A stretch of 64,000 nucleotides of DNA from Candidatus Dormiibacterota bacterium. Its GTDB lineage: Bacteria; Chloroflexota; Dormibacteria; Dormibacterales; Dormibacteraceae. Position 1 is the first letter of the stretch; every line of letters starts with the position of its first letter. The notes below the pieces were generated by a model. It was not told where the DNA came from. It saw only the letters and a list, made by a program, of their open reading frames with translations, and ran no database searches. This document shows positions 1 through 9,988 of the stretch, one piece after another. The position numbers were made by a program, and so were the translations under genes. Where the stretch lies: NCBI GenBank assembly GCA_003139695.1, contig PLJM01000011.1:62001-126000 (forward strand), given 5' to 3'.

Positions 1-429
1 CTGTTCATTGAGGCGTTCGCGAAAGCCGGCGCCACTCTGATCGAGGTACAGGTGGAGTCGACGACGTCCCTCTACAGAACCGTGATGCGCATCAAGGAGC
101 TGGGCGCCAAGGCCGGAGTCGCCATCAACCCCGCGACCCCGGTCGAGACGCTGCGCGAGATCCTGCCCTTCATCACGACCGTCAACGTCATGACCGTCGA
201 GCCGGGCTTCGGCGGCCAGAAGTTCATCGCCTCGAGCCCGGACAAAATACGACGAGTCAGGGCGATGTCGGCGGATGTAGAGATCGAGGTCGACGGCGGC
301 ATCGATGCCAAGACGGCGCCGCTGGTGGTCAAAGCCGGCGCGACGGTGCTGGTCGCGGGCAGCTCGGTGTTCGGCCACAAGCAGGGGATTGGCGCAGGGA
401 TCAGAGCCATCAGAAGCGCAGTTGTCTGA
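1..429 (+). CDS. rpe: Ribulose-phosphate 3-epimerase, 5'-truncated by window edge
   Basis: Interconverts D-ribulose 5-phosphate and D-xylulose 5-phosphate in the pentose phosphate pathway. The frame is open from base 1, so the N-terminal third lies outside the window. Visible family marks are FIEAFAKAGA near the start, the signature MTVEPGFGGQKF (phosphate-binding and catalytic loop) and the C-terminal EVDGGID with VAGSSVFG. It overlaps rpiA by 8 bases, so the two pentose phosphate isomerases are probably cotranscribed. Identification is secure; only the start is unseen. Confidence 0.96.
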   Translation: MFIEAFAKAGATLIEVQVESTTSLYRTVMRIKELGAKAGVAINPATPVETLREILPFITTVNVMTVEPGFGGQKFIASSPDKIRRVRAMSADVEIEVDGGIDAKTAPLVVKAGATVLVAGSSVFGHKQGIGAGIRAIRSAVV

Positions 430-1123
430 ACAGAATGATCACAAGCGAGCGGCCGCTGAGAAGGCGCTGGAGCTGGTCCGCGACGGCATGCTGATCGGCC
501 TGGGCAGCGGCTCCACGGCGAACTACTTCACCGAAGGACTGGGACAGCTGGTCAAGGAAGGCATGAAGGTGAGGGGCGTTCCCACCTCAAGGGCGACGGC
601 CAACCTGGCAGCGGCCAACGGCATCCCGATCGTCACCGAGCTCATCGGCCAGATCGACCTCACGGTCGATGGGGCGGACGAGGTGGACCAGGCGCTGAAC
701 CTCGTCAAGGGAAGGGGCGGCGCGCTGTTCCGTGAGAAGCTCGTGGCCGCGGCCTCAAAACGATTCATCGTGGTCATCGACGAATCCAAGGTGGTCAAGA
801 AGCTGGGGGTCGGCGTGCTGCCGGTCGAGGTGTCGGGATTCCTATGGCGGACCACCGCCCACCGCCTGGCGTCGGTGGCGACGAGCCTGACGGTGCGAGG
901 TGGGGAAGAGGCGCCCTACATCACGGACAACGGCAACCTGATCCTCGACCTCACGCTGGCCGAAGGCATCGACAACGCGCCGGCCCTCGCGGCTGAGCTG
1001 AAGGCGATGGTCGGTGTCGTCGAGCACGGCCTGTTCATCGGCATGACCGACACGTGCATCGTGGCGGGCCCAGACGGCCCGCTGGTGGTGGGGAGACAGT
1101 CGGGAGCCGCAGCGAGCCTGTAG
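422..1123 (+). CDS. rpiA: Ribose-5-phosphate isomerase A
   Basis: Converts ribose 5-phosphate to ribulose 5-phosphate. Motifs of the RpiA family are clear: GLGSGSTA (phosphate loop), DGADEVD (catalytic Asp region) and KGRGGALFREK (catalytic Glu/Lys region). I start at TTG 422, giving 233 residues, close to the usual 220-230. An in-frame extension to 305 would add an Arg-rich stretch that is only the rpe gene read in another frame. The start lies inside rpe, overlapping its stop by 8 bases, which suggests translational coupling. Confidence 0.95.
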   Translation: MSEQNDHKRAAAEKALELVRDGMLIGLGSGSTANYFTEGLGQLVKEGMKVRGVPTSRATANLAAANGIPIVTELIGQIDLTVDGADEVDQALNLVKGRGGALFREKLVAAASKRFIVVIDESKVVKKLGVGVLPVEVSGFLWRTTAHRLASVATSLTVRGGEEAPYITDNGNLILDLTLAEGIDNAPALAAELKAMVGVVEHGLFIGMTDTCIVAGPDGPLVVGRQSGAAASL

Positions 1124-1130
1124 GGCAAGT

Positions 1131-1222
1131 TGGCGGACAGGTTGGGATTTGAACCCAAGATAGCCTTGCAGCTATACAGCATTTCCAATGCTGCGCCTTC
1201 AACCGGACTCGGCCACCTGTCC
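1131..1222 (-). tRNA. tRNA-Ser (GGA anticodon)
   Basis: On the minus strand the acceptor arms GGACAGG and CCTGTCC pair, enclosing a D-arm (TGGCCGAG), an anticodon stem CAGCA/TGCTG with loop TTGGAAA, a long variable arm typical of class II tRNAs, and the T-arm TTGGGTTCAAATCCCAA. The discriminator is G, as in serine tRNAs, and the 3' CCA is encoded. It is convergent with rpiA, 7 bases after its stop. Confidence 0.95.
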
Positions 1223-1260
1223 GTGAGGAAAATTCTAGGTTAGGAGCGCCCTGCAACCGG

Positions 1261-2787
1261 CTACGAATACGGACCGTGCCTAATGACTACGACCACGGCG
1301 TTGACCACCGCGGCCATGACGATGAGTCCCTCGAGCGTCCGACCCAGGTGACGGCGCCGGTCCTTCACTGCCGCGATCAGTCCGACCAGGATCACCAGCA
1401 GGATCGGTACGAGCATGTAGCTGATCCGGCTCGCGTAATACCCGAGCAAATCGAGGAAGACCACCGACAGCCCGAGAACGAGGATTGAAGCCACCATGGT
1501 GGTTATCTGCCCCACCGCCACGCGGGTGCCGGTGGCGATTGCCGTAAACCAGGCCAACAGCGTCGCCATTGCGACAGGGCCCACCGTCGGCAGCGTCGCC
1601 TGCAGTGTGAGGACGGTCACCGACCACCAGTAGCTGGCTAGCGACGCGACTCCCTGCCTAACAGCGTGCGCGGCCCAGGTGAACTCCCAGTATTTTGTCG
1701 TCTCGTCGACGTAGAAGGAGCCGGCGACCGCGAGGCAAACCCCGATCCACAGGAAGTTCGGAAGGGCGAAACCCAAGGCAAGTGCGGCGGCACCTGCCAC
1801 AGTGCGAGCCGCCGGCTGCAGACGGGCGCCGATCAGGAGCGCGACACCAGCGGCGGCTCCCGCCACGATGAACGAGCCATAAGCAAGCGCGAGGGTTCCC
1901 AGGCCGAGGCCGATGCCGCCCAACGCGAGCGGGTGCCGGAGGCGGGGATTGACCAGCACAGCACGCGCGACCGCGATGGAGAGCACAGGCACGAGCAGGT
2001 TGAAGAGCTGCGAGTGCGGAGTCCAGAAAAAAGCCTTGATCACGTCGTCGAACGCGAGCCAGGCCGCAGCCGCCACGGCCGCGATCGGAACCTGTCCGAA
2101 CGGCACAAGCCCGAGAAAGAGCGCAATGGCGCCCGCAGCTATCGCGAGGTTGAGCAATACATAAGCGAAATCCTCCGGCGACGTCAGGCCGTAATGGCGG
2201 GGTAGCGGAGTCGCGAAAACAGCTCGACCAACCGTGCGCGCCACGCCCGCGGCGAGGAATATCAGGACGGGGCGGGCCTGCCGGATGCTGCCGGCGGCCA
2301 GCAGCCGAGAAGGGTCGGCCGCGTCGCGTATAAAGTCGGTTGAGTCGCAGTTGAAGGGGTATCCGAGGCCATGCCCCAACCGGACCGCGGAGGCGCATGG
2401 CGGATGCGATGGAAGCGGCGAGGTGAGGAAGGCGTGCGCTGCCACCAGGGCCAGACCCAACCCGAGCCCTGCCGCGACCAACGCCGTCACAGGCCGGGGC
2501 ACGAATTGGGCTCGACCCTCGGACGCCGAGAGTCGCCGCGTCGCGAGCGCCAGGGCCACCACTAACACCCACAGCACGCCAACCGCGAGAGGGGGAGGCA
2601 GGGCGACAACGAAACTTGCGGACTGACAGCCCTCGCCGACCGGACACACCAGGGGACGGGCGGCCGATGCCACGACCGATGCGAGCGCCAGCGCCGTCAC
2701 GACCGCGATGAACGCGACCCGCCGGCGGCTAACAAAACGGCGAGTCAGGTGAGTCTCCACCCTATCCGTTCGCTCAATCCGCCGCAT
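1261..2787 (-). CDS. Polytopic membrane protein, possible GT-C type glycosyltransferase
   Basis: A 508-residue, strongly hydrophobic protein with about ten or more predicted membrane segments, starting with a basic N-terminus and a membrane segment near residues 25-43. A longer polar loop around residues 130-175 contains GHGLGYPFNCDSTDFIRD, and a second polar patch reads FFWTPHSQLFN. The layout (first hydrophilic loop with acidic residues, then many membrane spans) resembles lipid-linked-sugar glycosyltransferases of the GT-C fold, but I see no diagnostic motif. The position at the edge of a glycan locus supports a role in envelope glycans. Function is otherwise unknown. Confidence 0.7.
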   Translation of the reverse strand: MRRIERTDRVETHLTRRFVSRRRVAFIAVVTALALASVVASAARPLVCPVGEGCQSASFVVALPPPLAVGVLWVLVVALALATRRLSASEGRAQFVPRPVTALVAAGLGLGLALVAAHAFLTSPLPSHPPCASAVRLGHGLGYPFNCDSTDFIRDAADPSRLLAAGSIRQARPVLIFLAAGVARTVGRAVFATPLPRHYGLTSPEDFAYVLLNLAIAAGAIALFLGLVPFGQVPIAAVAAAAWLAFDDVIKAFFWTPHSQLFNLLVPVLSIAVARAVLVNPRLRHPLALGGIGLGLGTLALAYGSFIVAGAAAGVALLIGARLQPAARTVAGAAALALGFALPNFLWIGVCLAVAGSFYVDETTKYWEFTWAAHAVRQGVASLASYWWSVTVLTLQATLPTVGPVAMATLLAWFTAIATGTRVAVGQITTMVASILVLGLSVVFLDLLGYYASRISYMLVPILLVILVGLIAAVKDRRRHLGRTLEGLIVMAAVVNAVVVVIRHGPYS

Positions 2788-2853
2788 CCGGACGAGCCTA
2801 ACGTTTCGACCCGGGACGGACCAGAGGTCCGCCGCGTGGCGGAAATTCGAAGG

Positions 2854-3474
2854 TTACTTGGGGAGGACGATCTTCGCGCTCTTGTTGTAAGAGTTGAAGT
2901 TCATGGTGATCTTGCCCGAGGTGCTGGCGTACACCATCTGGACGGGGTAGCCGTCCGACTCGCGAATCCAGATGTCGTACTGGCTGCTGCCCGATTTTGA
3001 CAGGGCGTGCCAAACGGCGACTCCAGACATGATCTCCTCGCCCACATAGGTGCTGGGTGTGGTGGCGGACGCGCTCTCCCGCTTTTGGCCCCACTTGCCC
3101 GTGCCGGCGCGGATGTAGAGCCTGGTGCCGATCGCGATTTCCTGGATCTTCAAGATGCCCTGCGAGCTGTAGGTCTGGATGCTGAGGTTCATCTGCAGCG
3201 CTTGCTGTGGACGCATCTGGAGGACGCCGTCTCCAGTGACGGGGAAGTAGGCGCGGTTCTTGATGAAGGTGCCATGGAGCTTGAAATGACCGTTGTCCAT
3301 GAGCGAGTTGGCGAAAGTCGCGCCAATGGAATCGGCGGTGACGGGACCAGGGGTGGGGGAGGCCTGGACGGCCCCGGCGGCAGGCGTACCGCAAGCGGTG
3401 GTCGCAAGGACAACGACGAAGCCGGCTATCGCCAGAATCCGCCGGTAGCTCTCTCGAACGTGTGTTTGTCTCAT
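2854..3474 (-). CDS. Secreted lipoprotein, LppX/LprAFG-like
   Basis: A 206-residue protein with a basic N-terminus, a hydrophobic core and the lipobox LATTAC, so it should be acylated on Cys 28 and anchored outside the membrane. The rest is beta-rich with the sequence order seen in LppX/LprG-type lipid-binding lipoproteins, including an IWIRESDGYPVQM strand and a closing NFNSYNK segment. In mycobacteria such proteins carry glycolipids across the envelope; a similar role here is inference. It lies on the same strand as the membrane protein at 1261-2787, 66 bases upstream of it. Confidence 0.7.
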   Translation of the reverse strand: MRQTHVRESYRRILAIAGFVVVLATTACGTPAAGAVQASPTPGPVTADSIGATFANSLMDNGHFKLHGTFIKNRAYFPVTGDGVLQMRPQQALQMNLSIQTYSSQGILKIQEIAIGTRLYIRAGTGKWGQKRESASATTPSTYVGEEIMSGVAVWHALSKSGSSQYDIWIRESDGYPVQMVYASTSGKITMNFNSYNKSAKIVLPK

Positions 3475-3690
3475 TCAATTCCAGGACGTCAGCAGGCGCA
3501 CCGAACCAGCCGCTGCGAATCGGCTCGTAGGGGAGAACGAGCCAAGCGGCAATACCTTGCTTGTGCGCCCTCTAGGCGTGTCGGTGGAGTGCTGACTTTG
3601 GTTTAAGGGTGAGTCAAATTCGGGTCGATTCCGATCCTCGACCCTCCCTGGCGACGGCATGGGAGGCGAATGCCTCTCGGAGCGAACTCC

Positions 3691-5883
3691 TCAGGAGGGG
3701 GGCGCGGAGCCGATGGGAACCATTGCGGCTTCGTCTACGAACCAATCGGTGCTGAGGGTGGCGGGTCCGAACTGCGCGGTGAACGATGCTTGGAACTGCA
3801 CGAAGTGCTCAGGCATTGGATGGAGGCCTGTCGAGACTTTGACCCAGGAATAAGTTGAGCCGACCTGATTTGGGGCGAACGTTTTCGAACCTACCCAGCC
3901 CCGTCCGGTCCCGTCCCACACGCCCAAAGTCATCTCTGGGCGCGCGCTAGCGGCATTTGCGACTCTCACCCGATACCAGAGGTCGTACAGACCCGGAGTA
4001 GGGATGAACCAGGTCGGAAAGGCGTCGTTCGTGTAGGAGAAAACGTTCGTGCCCGCGGCTAGCTTGGCGGCACGGCCTCCAGTAGCTGCAGAATCTGAGA
4101 CGGCCGACCAGCCGCGATCAAGCTGACCGCTGGCTGCCTCCAGGCTGTACCCGTTGCTATCCGCCTGCGCCTGCCGGATTCCGGCACCACAAACTTTCAG
4201 TACTCCGACAGCGTTCGTCTGGATTCTGAGCAACCAATCAATGGACTTGCCCGTGTTGGGTATGTGAATCAGTTCCGACGTAGATGTCAAAAGGGAGACC
4301 TGGAGTACAGGCTGGGATGTTGGTGAGTTCAGGAAGCCGAGAAACAAATATGCGTCGCCTCCATTGCTCGATAGCAATACGATCGGCTGGCCGGCGGCCG
4401 CTTGTAGGTCGATGGTGGCACCGGCCAGCGCGTTGATGCTCCGGCAAGTCAACCCTGCAGTGGAGCGGCCCGGGTCTGGAGTGACCGTCAGCGCGCTGCC
4501 AAACAGGTTGAGCATCTCCTGGTCGACTACCTGCCTAGGAAGCTGCTTGAGGCTCTCGATCGTTGCATGAGGTACCGGCGAACCCAACTGTGAGGTGGCG
4601 GCAAGATAAGTCCCGGCCGTTAGCTGAGGCATGATGACGTCGTCCAGACCACGATCGAGCTGCATATCGGGAGCTCCACGGAACGCCTCCACCGTCTGAA
4701 GCTCTGCGTTCTCAGTGCGCATCATGTCCGTCTGGCTCAGGGCGAGGTCCCTGAGCTGTACGAGATTGCTACTTACCGCAAATGCAAAAGCCAACGCTAT
4801 GGCGGGTCGCCAGAGCGTGCGCCATGGCAACTCCTTCGCGGCGTCGGCAATAAGCGGGAGGAGGAATACAGCTCCCACGTATAGGTAGTGCGAATCGGCC
4901 GCCCCGCCTGGTCCCCCCTGGGCTCGGCCGAGCCCAACGAGAACGAACCAAAAGACGATTGCCGCAACCATCGCCAGCTGCCAGCCACGGATGGTTCGTT
5001 GTCTGTACCAGGAGAAAGCAAGCAGTGCGGATAAGATGGGAAGCAAGGCCACTCCGAGCGCAGGCGCTCCAAAGATTGCCCCCGTTGATGCCTCCAAACC
5101 GGTTGCACCAAAGGCCATCAGATTCGAGATGAAGGCGATGCCGATCGAGCCCTTGTGAATGTCTGCGGAGAACCCGGTTGGGGCGCAGGTTGGACATGGA
5201 GCACCCGGTGTGCCGTGTAGACCGGCCCCATACAGAAGGAACCAAACCACGAATAGCGCTCCTGGGATAACGACCGCCGCCAGCAAACGACGCCGGCGCG
5301 AATCAAACAGGAGCTCTACTCCAACAGCAACTACAAATGCCAGTCCGACCCCCGAGCACATAAGTGAGCCGAGCAGCGCCCCTGACGCGAGTACGGTGCG
5401 CCTTACGAACGGGAGATCACCATCGAGCAGCAACATGGCAAGGAGGCCAAAGGCGATAGAGCCTGTCCAGCCGATTTGAAATGCCCAGACGATGTCAAGG
5501 CCTCCTCCACCGAGGACAAGCAGGACTACTGCTGAGCCAAACGCTGGCAGATCCCCAGAACGCCTGCGAATAAGCGCGAACAGGAGCACCACGGCCATTA
5601 CGTGGACCGCCAGCGCGGCACCCTCGTATGGCACGTGGCTTCGGAGGCCAACTATGACAAAGAGCAGCTTCCATACAAGAATTGGAAGGGTTGACCAGTG
5701 TTCGTTGTGGGCGAGGAGAAACACGTTTGGGTTCCACGAGCGTGCTTGTGTGACGAAGTCCCATTCGTCGTAGAAAAAGTTCTTGTAGCTGGTTAGCCAT
5801 AGAACCCAGGCGAATACGAGAGTGCACGCTCCGAGCAGGCACCGCCATAGCCAGGCAGAGCGAACATCTCCCACACGGTTCAC
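3691..5883 (-). CDS. GT-C-like membrane glycosyltransferase with C-terminal beta domain (paralogue A2)
   Basis: I start at GTG 5883, preceded by AGGTGG at 7-base spacing and only 11 bases after the stop of the upstream gene; the frame stays open further upstream but that would run into the neighbour. The 730-residue product has a membrane segment, then the loop LTSYKNFFYDEWDF, whose acidic pair fits the catalytic first loop of GT-C enzymes, then many membrane spans to about residue 400. The last 300 residues are soluble and beta-rich, ending in a region that looks like a carbohydrate-binding or jelly-roll domain. It is a tandem paralogue of the gene at 5895-7631, which lacks the last domain. 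Substrate unknown. Confidence 0.72.
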   Translation of the reverse strand: MNRVGDVRSAWLWRCLLGACTLVFAWVLWLTSYKNFFYDEWDFVTQARSWNPNVFLLAHNEHWSTLPILVWKLLFVIVGLRSHVPYEGAALAVHVMAVVLLFALIRRRSGDLPAFGSAVVLLVLGGGGLDIVWAFQIGWTGSIAFGLLAMLLLDGDLPFVRRTVLASGALLGSLMCSGVGLAFVVAVGVELLFDSRRRRLLAAVVIPGALFVVWFLLYGAGLHGTPGAPCPTCAPTGFSADIHKGSIGIAFISNLMAFGATGLEASTGAIFGAPALGVALLPILSALLAFSWYRQRTIRGWQLAMVAAIVFWFVLVGLGRAQGGPGGAADSHYLYVGAVFLLPLIADAAKELPWRTLWRPAIALAFAFAVSSNLVQLRDLALSQTDMMRTENAELQTVEAFRGAPDMQLDRGLDDVIMPQLTAGTYLAATSQLGSPVPHATIESLKQLPRQVVDQEMLNLFGSALTVTPDPGRSTAGLTCRSINALAGATIDLQAAAGQPIVLLSSNGGDAYLFLGFLNSPTSQPVLQVSLLTSTSELIHIPNTGKSIDWLLRIQTNAVGVLKVCGAGIRQAQADSNGYSLEAASGQLDRGWSAVSDSAATGGRAAKLAAGTNVFSYTNDAFPTWFIPTPGLYDLWYRVRVANAASARPEMTLGVWDGTGRGWVGSKTFAPNQVGSTYSWVKVSTGLHPMPEHFVQFQASFTAQFGPATLSTDWFVDEAAMVPIGSAPPS

Positions 5884-5894
5884 TGGCGTGCCAC

Positions 5895-7631
5895 CTAACT
5901 CGGAGGCTGGCCGAGCTGAACGTTCGCCGCACCGCACACCAGCAACGCCCCAACCTTCGTTGTCCGTACGCGCAAACGCCAAGTCATGTGCTTGCCCGTG
6001 TCAGGTAGATGAACCCACGCTGGCCTTGAAGCCTCGAGATGGATTTGCCACTGAGGCTGGCCTGGGGGAGGCCCAAGGAAAGAAAGGTACAGAGATGCGT
6101 CGCCGGCTCCGACGGATTGCAGCATCACCGAATGCCCATCCGCTACCTGAAGGTCCGTGGTCGATCCTGTCGACGCATCCACGCTGCGACAGGGCAAGTC
6201 CTGAGTCGAAATGCTGCCGCCAGCGCCGAGGATGACCGCGCTCCCAAAGAGGTTCAACATAACCCGGTCGACCGCAAATGACGGTAGCTGTTGCAGGGTT
6301 TCTGTGGTCGCTGGTGGCACAGGAGAACCTAGCTCGTCGATCGCCGCCAGGTAAGTGTCGGCGCGCATCTGGGGCATAGTACTGTCGTCCATGTACTGGT
6401 CGGCGGCCATGTCAGGGGCACCCCGAAAAACCTCGACTGTCTGGAGCTCCGCGTTCTCGGTCTGCATGAAGTCGAGTTGGCTCACGGCCACGTCGTGTAG
6501 TCGGACGACGTTGCCCAGAATGCATACCATAAAAGTGGCGACCAAGACAGGCCTCCACAGTCCACGCCAAGGGAGCGCGCGGAGCGCGTTCACGAGGAGT
6601 GGTAGGAGAAAGACAACGCCGACGTACACATATCGAGTCTGGGAGGCGAGATCGACTCCGAGTTGAACCCGACCGGAAGCGATCAAGGTGAAGAAGAACA
6701 GAATGCCGGCAAAGGAGCCGATCTGCCAGCTCTCGATCCGTCTCGTGGAGTACCAGTTCAAACCAACCAGAACGATCAGCCCAACTAGCAGAGCAATTCC
6801 AACAATTTCGGATGCACCAAAAAGCCCGGCGGCAGAAGCTCCCAGGCCACTGACGACGAAGCGCGTCGTATCCACGATGTAGCTCCAGCCCTTCGCCCCG
6901 TGAAGTAAGTCTCCTGAGACGCCCAAGGATCCTGGAACTAGCCCGGTGTCCAGCGCAAGAAACCATTCGGCGAACGTGACCGCCGGTAGGGCTAACGCCA
7001 ACATGAAACGGCGGCGGCGGCGGTCGGCCAGCAACTCGGCAGCCACGGCGACAAGGAAGGCGAGGCCGACACTCGAGCACATCAGGGAGCACAAAAGTGC
7101 GGCCGACACGGGAGCCAGACGACCCGGGAAGGGTGGATCGCCTTGGAGCAGCAGCATCGCCAGCAGGCCAAAGGCAACCGACCCAACTGTCGTGACCTGA
7201 AAGGCCCAGACAATGTCGTCAGCTCCACTGCCGAGTACCAGGAGGATCAACGCACTGCCGAGGGCCGGAATGTCACCAGATCGGCGGCGGATCAAAGCGA
7301 AAAGTAAGCAGACCGCAGCGACATGCACTGCGAGCAAGGCACCTTGATAAGGAATGTGGCTCCGAAGCCCAACTGTTGCGAACAAAAGTTTCCAGAGCAG
7401 GATCGGCAGGGTCGTCCAGTGCCCGTTGTGCGGCAGCATTATTACGTCGAGCTGCCACGGGCGTCTCGACGAGATGAACGCCCACTCGTCATAGAAGAAA
7501 TTCTTGTAACTGGTGAGGGACAGGACCCACGCTGCGACGCCGATCGACACGCCGAGCAAGAGCGGTAGGGCCCATCGAGCCTTGACCTCGCCCAGTCGAA
7601 TTGTGGTGCCCGGTGTCTGAGGGTTGATCAC
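5895..7631 (-). CDS. GT-C-like membrane glycosyltransferase (paralogue A1)
   Basis: A 578-residue membrane protein starting at GTG 7631. It shares LTSYKNFFYDEW, then HNGHWTTLPILLWKLLF and IRRRSGD, with the next gene downstream, so the two are tandem duplicates. About ten membrane spans follow the acidic FFYDEW loop, and a soluble C-terminal portion of roughly 180 residues begins with QTENAELQTVEVFRGAPDM, also shared with the paralogue. It ends 11 bases before the GTG of that gene. A role in adding a sugar from a lipid carrier to the exported glycan or to a protein is inference. Confidence 0.72.
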   Translation of the reverse strand: MINPQTPGTTIRLGEVKARWALPLLLGVSIGVAAWVLSLTSYKNFFYDEWAFISSRRPWQLDVIMLPHNGHWTTLPILLWKLLFATVGLRSHIPYQGALLAVHVAAVCLLFALIRRRSGDIPALGSALILLVLGSGADDIVWAFQVTTVGSVAFGLLAMLLLQGDPPFPGRLAPVSAALLCSLMCSSVGLAFLVAVAAELLADRRRRRFMLALALPAVTFAEWFLALDTGLVPGSLGVSGDLLHGAKGWSYIVDTTRFVVSGLGASAAGLFGASEIVGIALLVGLIVLVGLNWYSTRRIESWQIGSFAGILFFFTLIASGRVQLGVDLASQTRYVYVGVVFLLPLLVNALRALPWRGLWRPVLVATFMVCILGNVVRLHDVAVSQLDFMQTENAELQTVEVFRGAPDMAADQYMDDSTMPQMRADTYLAAIDELGSPVPPATTETLQQLPSFAVDRVMLNLFGSAVILGAGGSISTQDLPCRSVDASTGSTTDLQVADGHSVMLQSVGAGDASLYLSFLGPPPGQPQWQIHLEASRPAWVHLPDTGKHMTWRLRVRTTKVGALLVCGAANVQLGQPPS

Positions 7632-7659
7632 CCGTTGGACCTGCTTGCCCGCCTGCCCA

Positions 7660-9906
7660 TCAAGCGACAGCCCCCGGGCGGGTCGGGGGAGCCGCTGGCC
7701 GGATCGTCAGAATCGCCAGCCATACGACTGCACAGAGGTTTGCAACAACAGCGCCAGTGATAAATCGGTCTGACGTGTTCAGCTGGATAAAGAATTGCCT
7801 CAGTGCGCTGGATGCACCAACAAACGGATATTGCTGATGCGGAACCAAGAGGCTCATTTCACCGAACATTGGGACCAATGTTGTGACGGTCCAGATGGCC
7901 ACGACCAGTAGCCAAGGGAGGGTGCCCATCCAGCGACGGCAGAGAATCAGGAATGGAAGCGCCAGCAAGAAATGAGTCGCCACCAGGCCGGTCAGCAGCA
8001 TCAAGAACGACGTCATACCGAGTGCGACGAACGGTATATAGGCCCCGGACTCCAGCTGAGTTCGCTTGCGAAATAGAAGCACCGCGCTGATCACAAGCAA
8101 TGCGCTAAGGGTCGCGACCTGACTGACTTGTTGGTAGGTCACTGATCCAAACAGCGGCGTTGAGCTGGCCGTGAATGCGCGCTGGAGGCCAGACGCCCCA
8201 TGAGCGATGAATGTCACGAGGGGCCAGAGCGAGTACGCATCTTGCGAGACGGTCGTGAGCGCGGCCTGATTGCCTCCGGCCTCCTGGACGTGGAAGTTGT
8301 TTAACAGGATGTCGACAGGCAGCGACGGGCTGGTCGCGAGCGTGAATGGAATCCATGAAATGAAGCTCACGATGACGGTCCAGGACACCGCGGTGAGGTT
8401 CTCCTTCCAAGAGAACTTGCGCAGGAAAGCGATCCCTAAGACAAGTCCGAATACCAGCATTTGAGGCCGGGTAAGGCATCCCGCTGCCAGCGCAAGCCAG
8501 GCCCAGAATGGGAGATGTTTCTCGGCCAGCAAAACTGCTGCGAGCACAAAGAACAGGCTCACTACATGTGTCTGGCCCCAGACCGACATGCTGAACCACA
8601 CCGCAGGGTTGAACAGGAACAAGGCGCTCGCGATCAGACTCCAGCTCCTGGCGACCTTGATTTCGCGCAGGATCAAGTAGATCAACGCCCCGTCTCCGAG
8701 GCCGAAGAGGACATTCACGGCCTTAATCACGTATGCAACTTGCCAGCTGTCCAGAGCAAAGAGACCGCCGCCCGCGAACCTGGCGCTCGTGATCCAGCCA
8801 ACGCCTGCAGACAGATACGCCATCACTGGTTCGTAGGGAAACGCGTTCTCGAGGTAGGGAATCCCGCCCCAGATCGTGGCCAGTGACACCACATTTGGCA
8901 GGTAGTACAGGTGCTGAGGTCCGAAGGCCTTGGCTACGTACGCATAGAGCTCCTCGTTGCCAAAGTCAAACGGATGGCCTTTGAGGGGAAGGAGCAGGGC
9001 GTTACCCGCGAGATAGACGCCGGCTGCGCATATCGCCAGCAGGAGGACAAGCCACGACCTACCACCCCAGTGCGGTCTGCGCAAGTTGAGAAACGCTGGA
9101 CCCGCCCGCCAGAGCGCCGCGACCACCGCGACAAGAATCAAGAGCGCCCCTGCTAGGGCCAGGACGATCAGCGCGGTAGTCGCTATAGGGTCACTCGCTT
9201 TCGATGCCCACAACCTTTCATGCGGCAAGGTCAGTACAAAATTCCGAAGCGTCGCCGTGATGGGAGGCCCAGCGCTTATCGCTGACGCAGACAACGAGAC
9301 CGGTACGTTGCCGAAAATGGCAGGGAACTGTTGCGAATTCACCTTGGCCTGGCCGAGGGTCCCATCGCTGCTGGAAACGCTCGTCGTAATTGAACCCGCC
9401 GTGCGGTCCATGAGAAATTCGACCCGATAGGGAGCCCCTAACCGATACTTCCCCAGCGGGCTCGAGCTGATCACTTGACCGCCGACCAGATTGGCCGCGA
9501 TGGTGCCCTTGATGACCACGTCGGCTTTGATCGTGTTGGCAGGAGCGGGACCGAAGTCGACGAAGTAGCCCGTGCTCGTCCACGGCGACCACATACCTAG
9601 ACGAAGGACCGTAGCGTCGCTTTCGTTATTTGCGACGACGACATCAATCGCCGCATTCAACTTGCGCAGCGGAGTAGTGGCGAGATCCACCGTTGATTGG
9701 GATACCGGTCCGGTCGTCAGGTCGACCACATCGCGAGACACTTTTGCGGTACCACCACTGCCTGCAGTCGCGTATTGGAGGTTGGGGTCGAATCCCACAT
9801 AGACGGCGTCCGCTGCCGGCGCTCGCCAGACCTCGGCTGGGGCGAGCGTGAGCCCAACCATCAGAAGAGCAATCACTGGCAAGACCCAATAAAGCCATTT
9901 GGTCAT
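7660..9906 (-). CDS. GT-C-like mannosyltransferase-type membrane protein with N-terminal beta domain (paralogue B2)
   Basis: I start at ATG 9906 (MTKWLYWVL), preceded by AAGGGA; the longer open frame overlaps the upstream gene. After one N-terminal membrane segment comes a beta-rich extracytoplasmic domain (about residues 40-235) with the pattern DAVYVGFDPN and VVDLTTGPVS, like a concanavalin-type lectin fold. From about residue 245 to the end it is polytopic, with FNPAVWFSMSVWGQTH and CLTRPQMLV, motifs common in GT39/GT87-type GT-C enzymes. It is a tandem paralogue of the gene at 9989-12364. The lectin-like assignment is inference. Confidence 0.72.
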   Translation of the reverse strand: MTKWLYWVLPVIALLMVGLTLAPAEVWRAPAADAVYVGFDPNLQYATAGSGGTAKVSRDVVDLTTGPVSQSTVDLATTPLRKLNAAIDVVVANNESDATVLRLGMWSPWTSTGYFVDFGPAPANTIKADVVIKGTIAANLVGGQVISSSPLGKYRLGAPYRVEFLMDRTAGSITTSVSSSDGTLGQAKVNSQQFPAIFGNVPVSLSASAISAGPPITATLRNFVLTLPHERLWASKASDPIATTALIVLALAGALLILVAVVAALWRAGPAFLNLRRPHWGGRSWLVLLLAICAAGVYLAGNALLLPLKGHPFDFGNEELYAYVAKAFGPQHLYYLPNVVSLATIWGGIPYLENAFPYEPVMAYLSAGVGWITSARFAGGGLFALDSWQVAYVIKAVNVLFGLGDGALIYLILREIKVARSWSLIASALFLFNPAVWFSMSVWGQTHVVSLFFVLAAVLLAEKHLPFWAWLALAAGCLTRPQMLVFGLVLGIAFLRKFSWKENLTAVSWTVIVSFISWIPFTLATSPSLPVDILLNNFHVQEAGGNQAALTTVSQDAYSLWPLVTFIAHGASGLQRAFTASSTPLFGSVTYQQVSQVATLSALLVISAVLLFRKRTQLESGAYIPFVALGMTSFLMLLTGLVATHFLLALPFLILCRRWMGTLPWLLVVAIWTVTTLVPMFGEMSLLVPHQQYPFVGASSALRQFFIQLNTSDRFITGAVVANLCAVVWLAILTIRPAAPPTRPGAVA

Positions 9907-9988
9907 GTGAGCCGATCCCTTAGCTGAGAACCAGTGCCTAGTCCCACGGTCCGCCCCGGCCCGCTGTTGGAGCATCGGAAGCCCTAGG

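Noticed and set aside
1658-2647. 329-codon minus-strand frame inside the membrane protein gene
   Set aside because: Arg/Gly/Pro-rich out-of-frame reading of the hydrophobic gene at 1261-2787.
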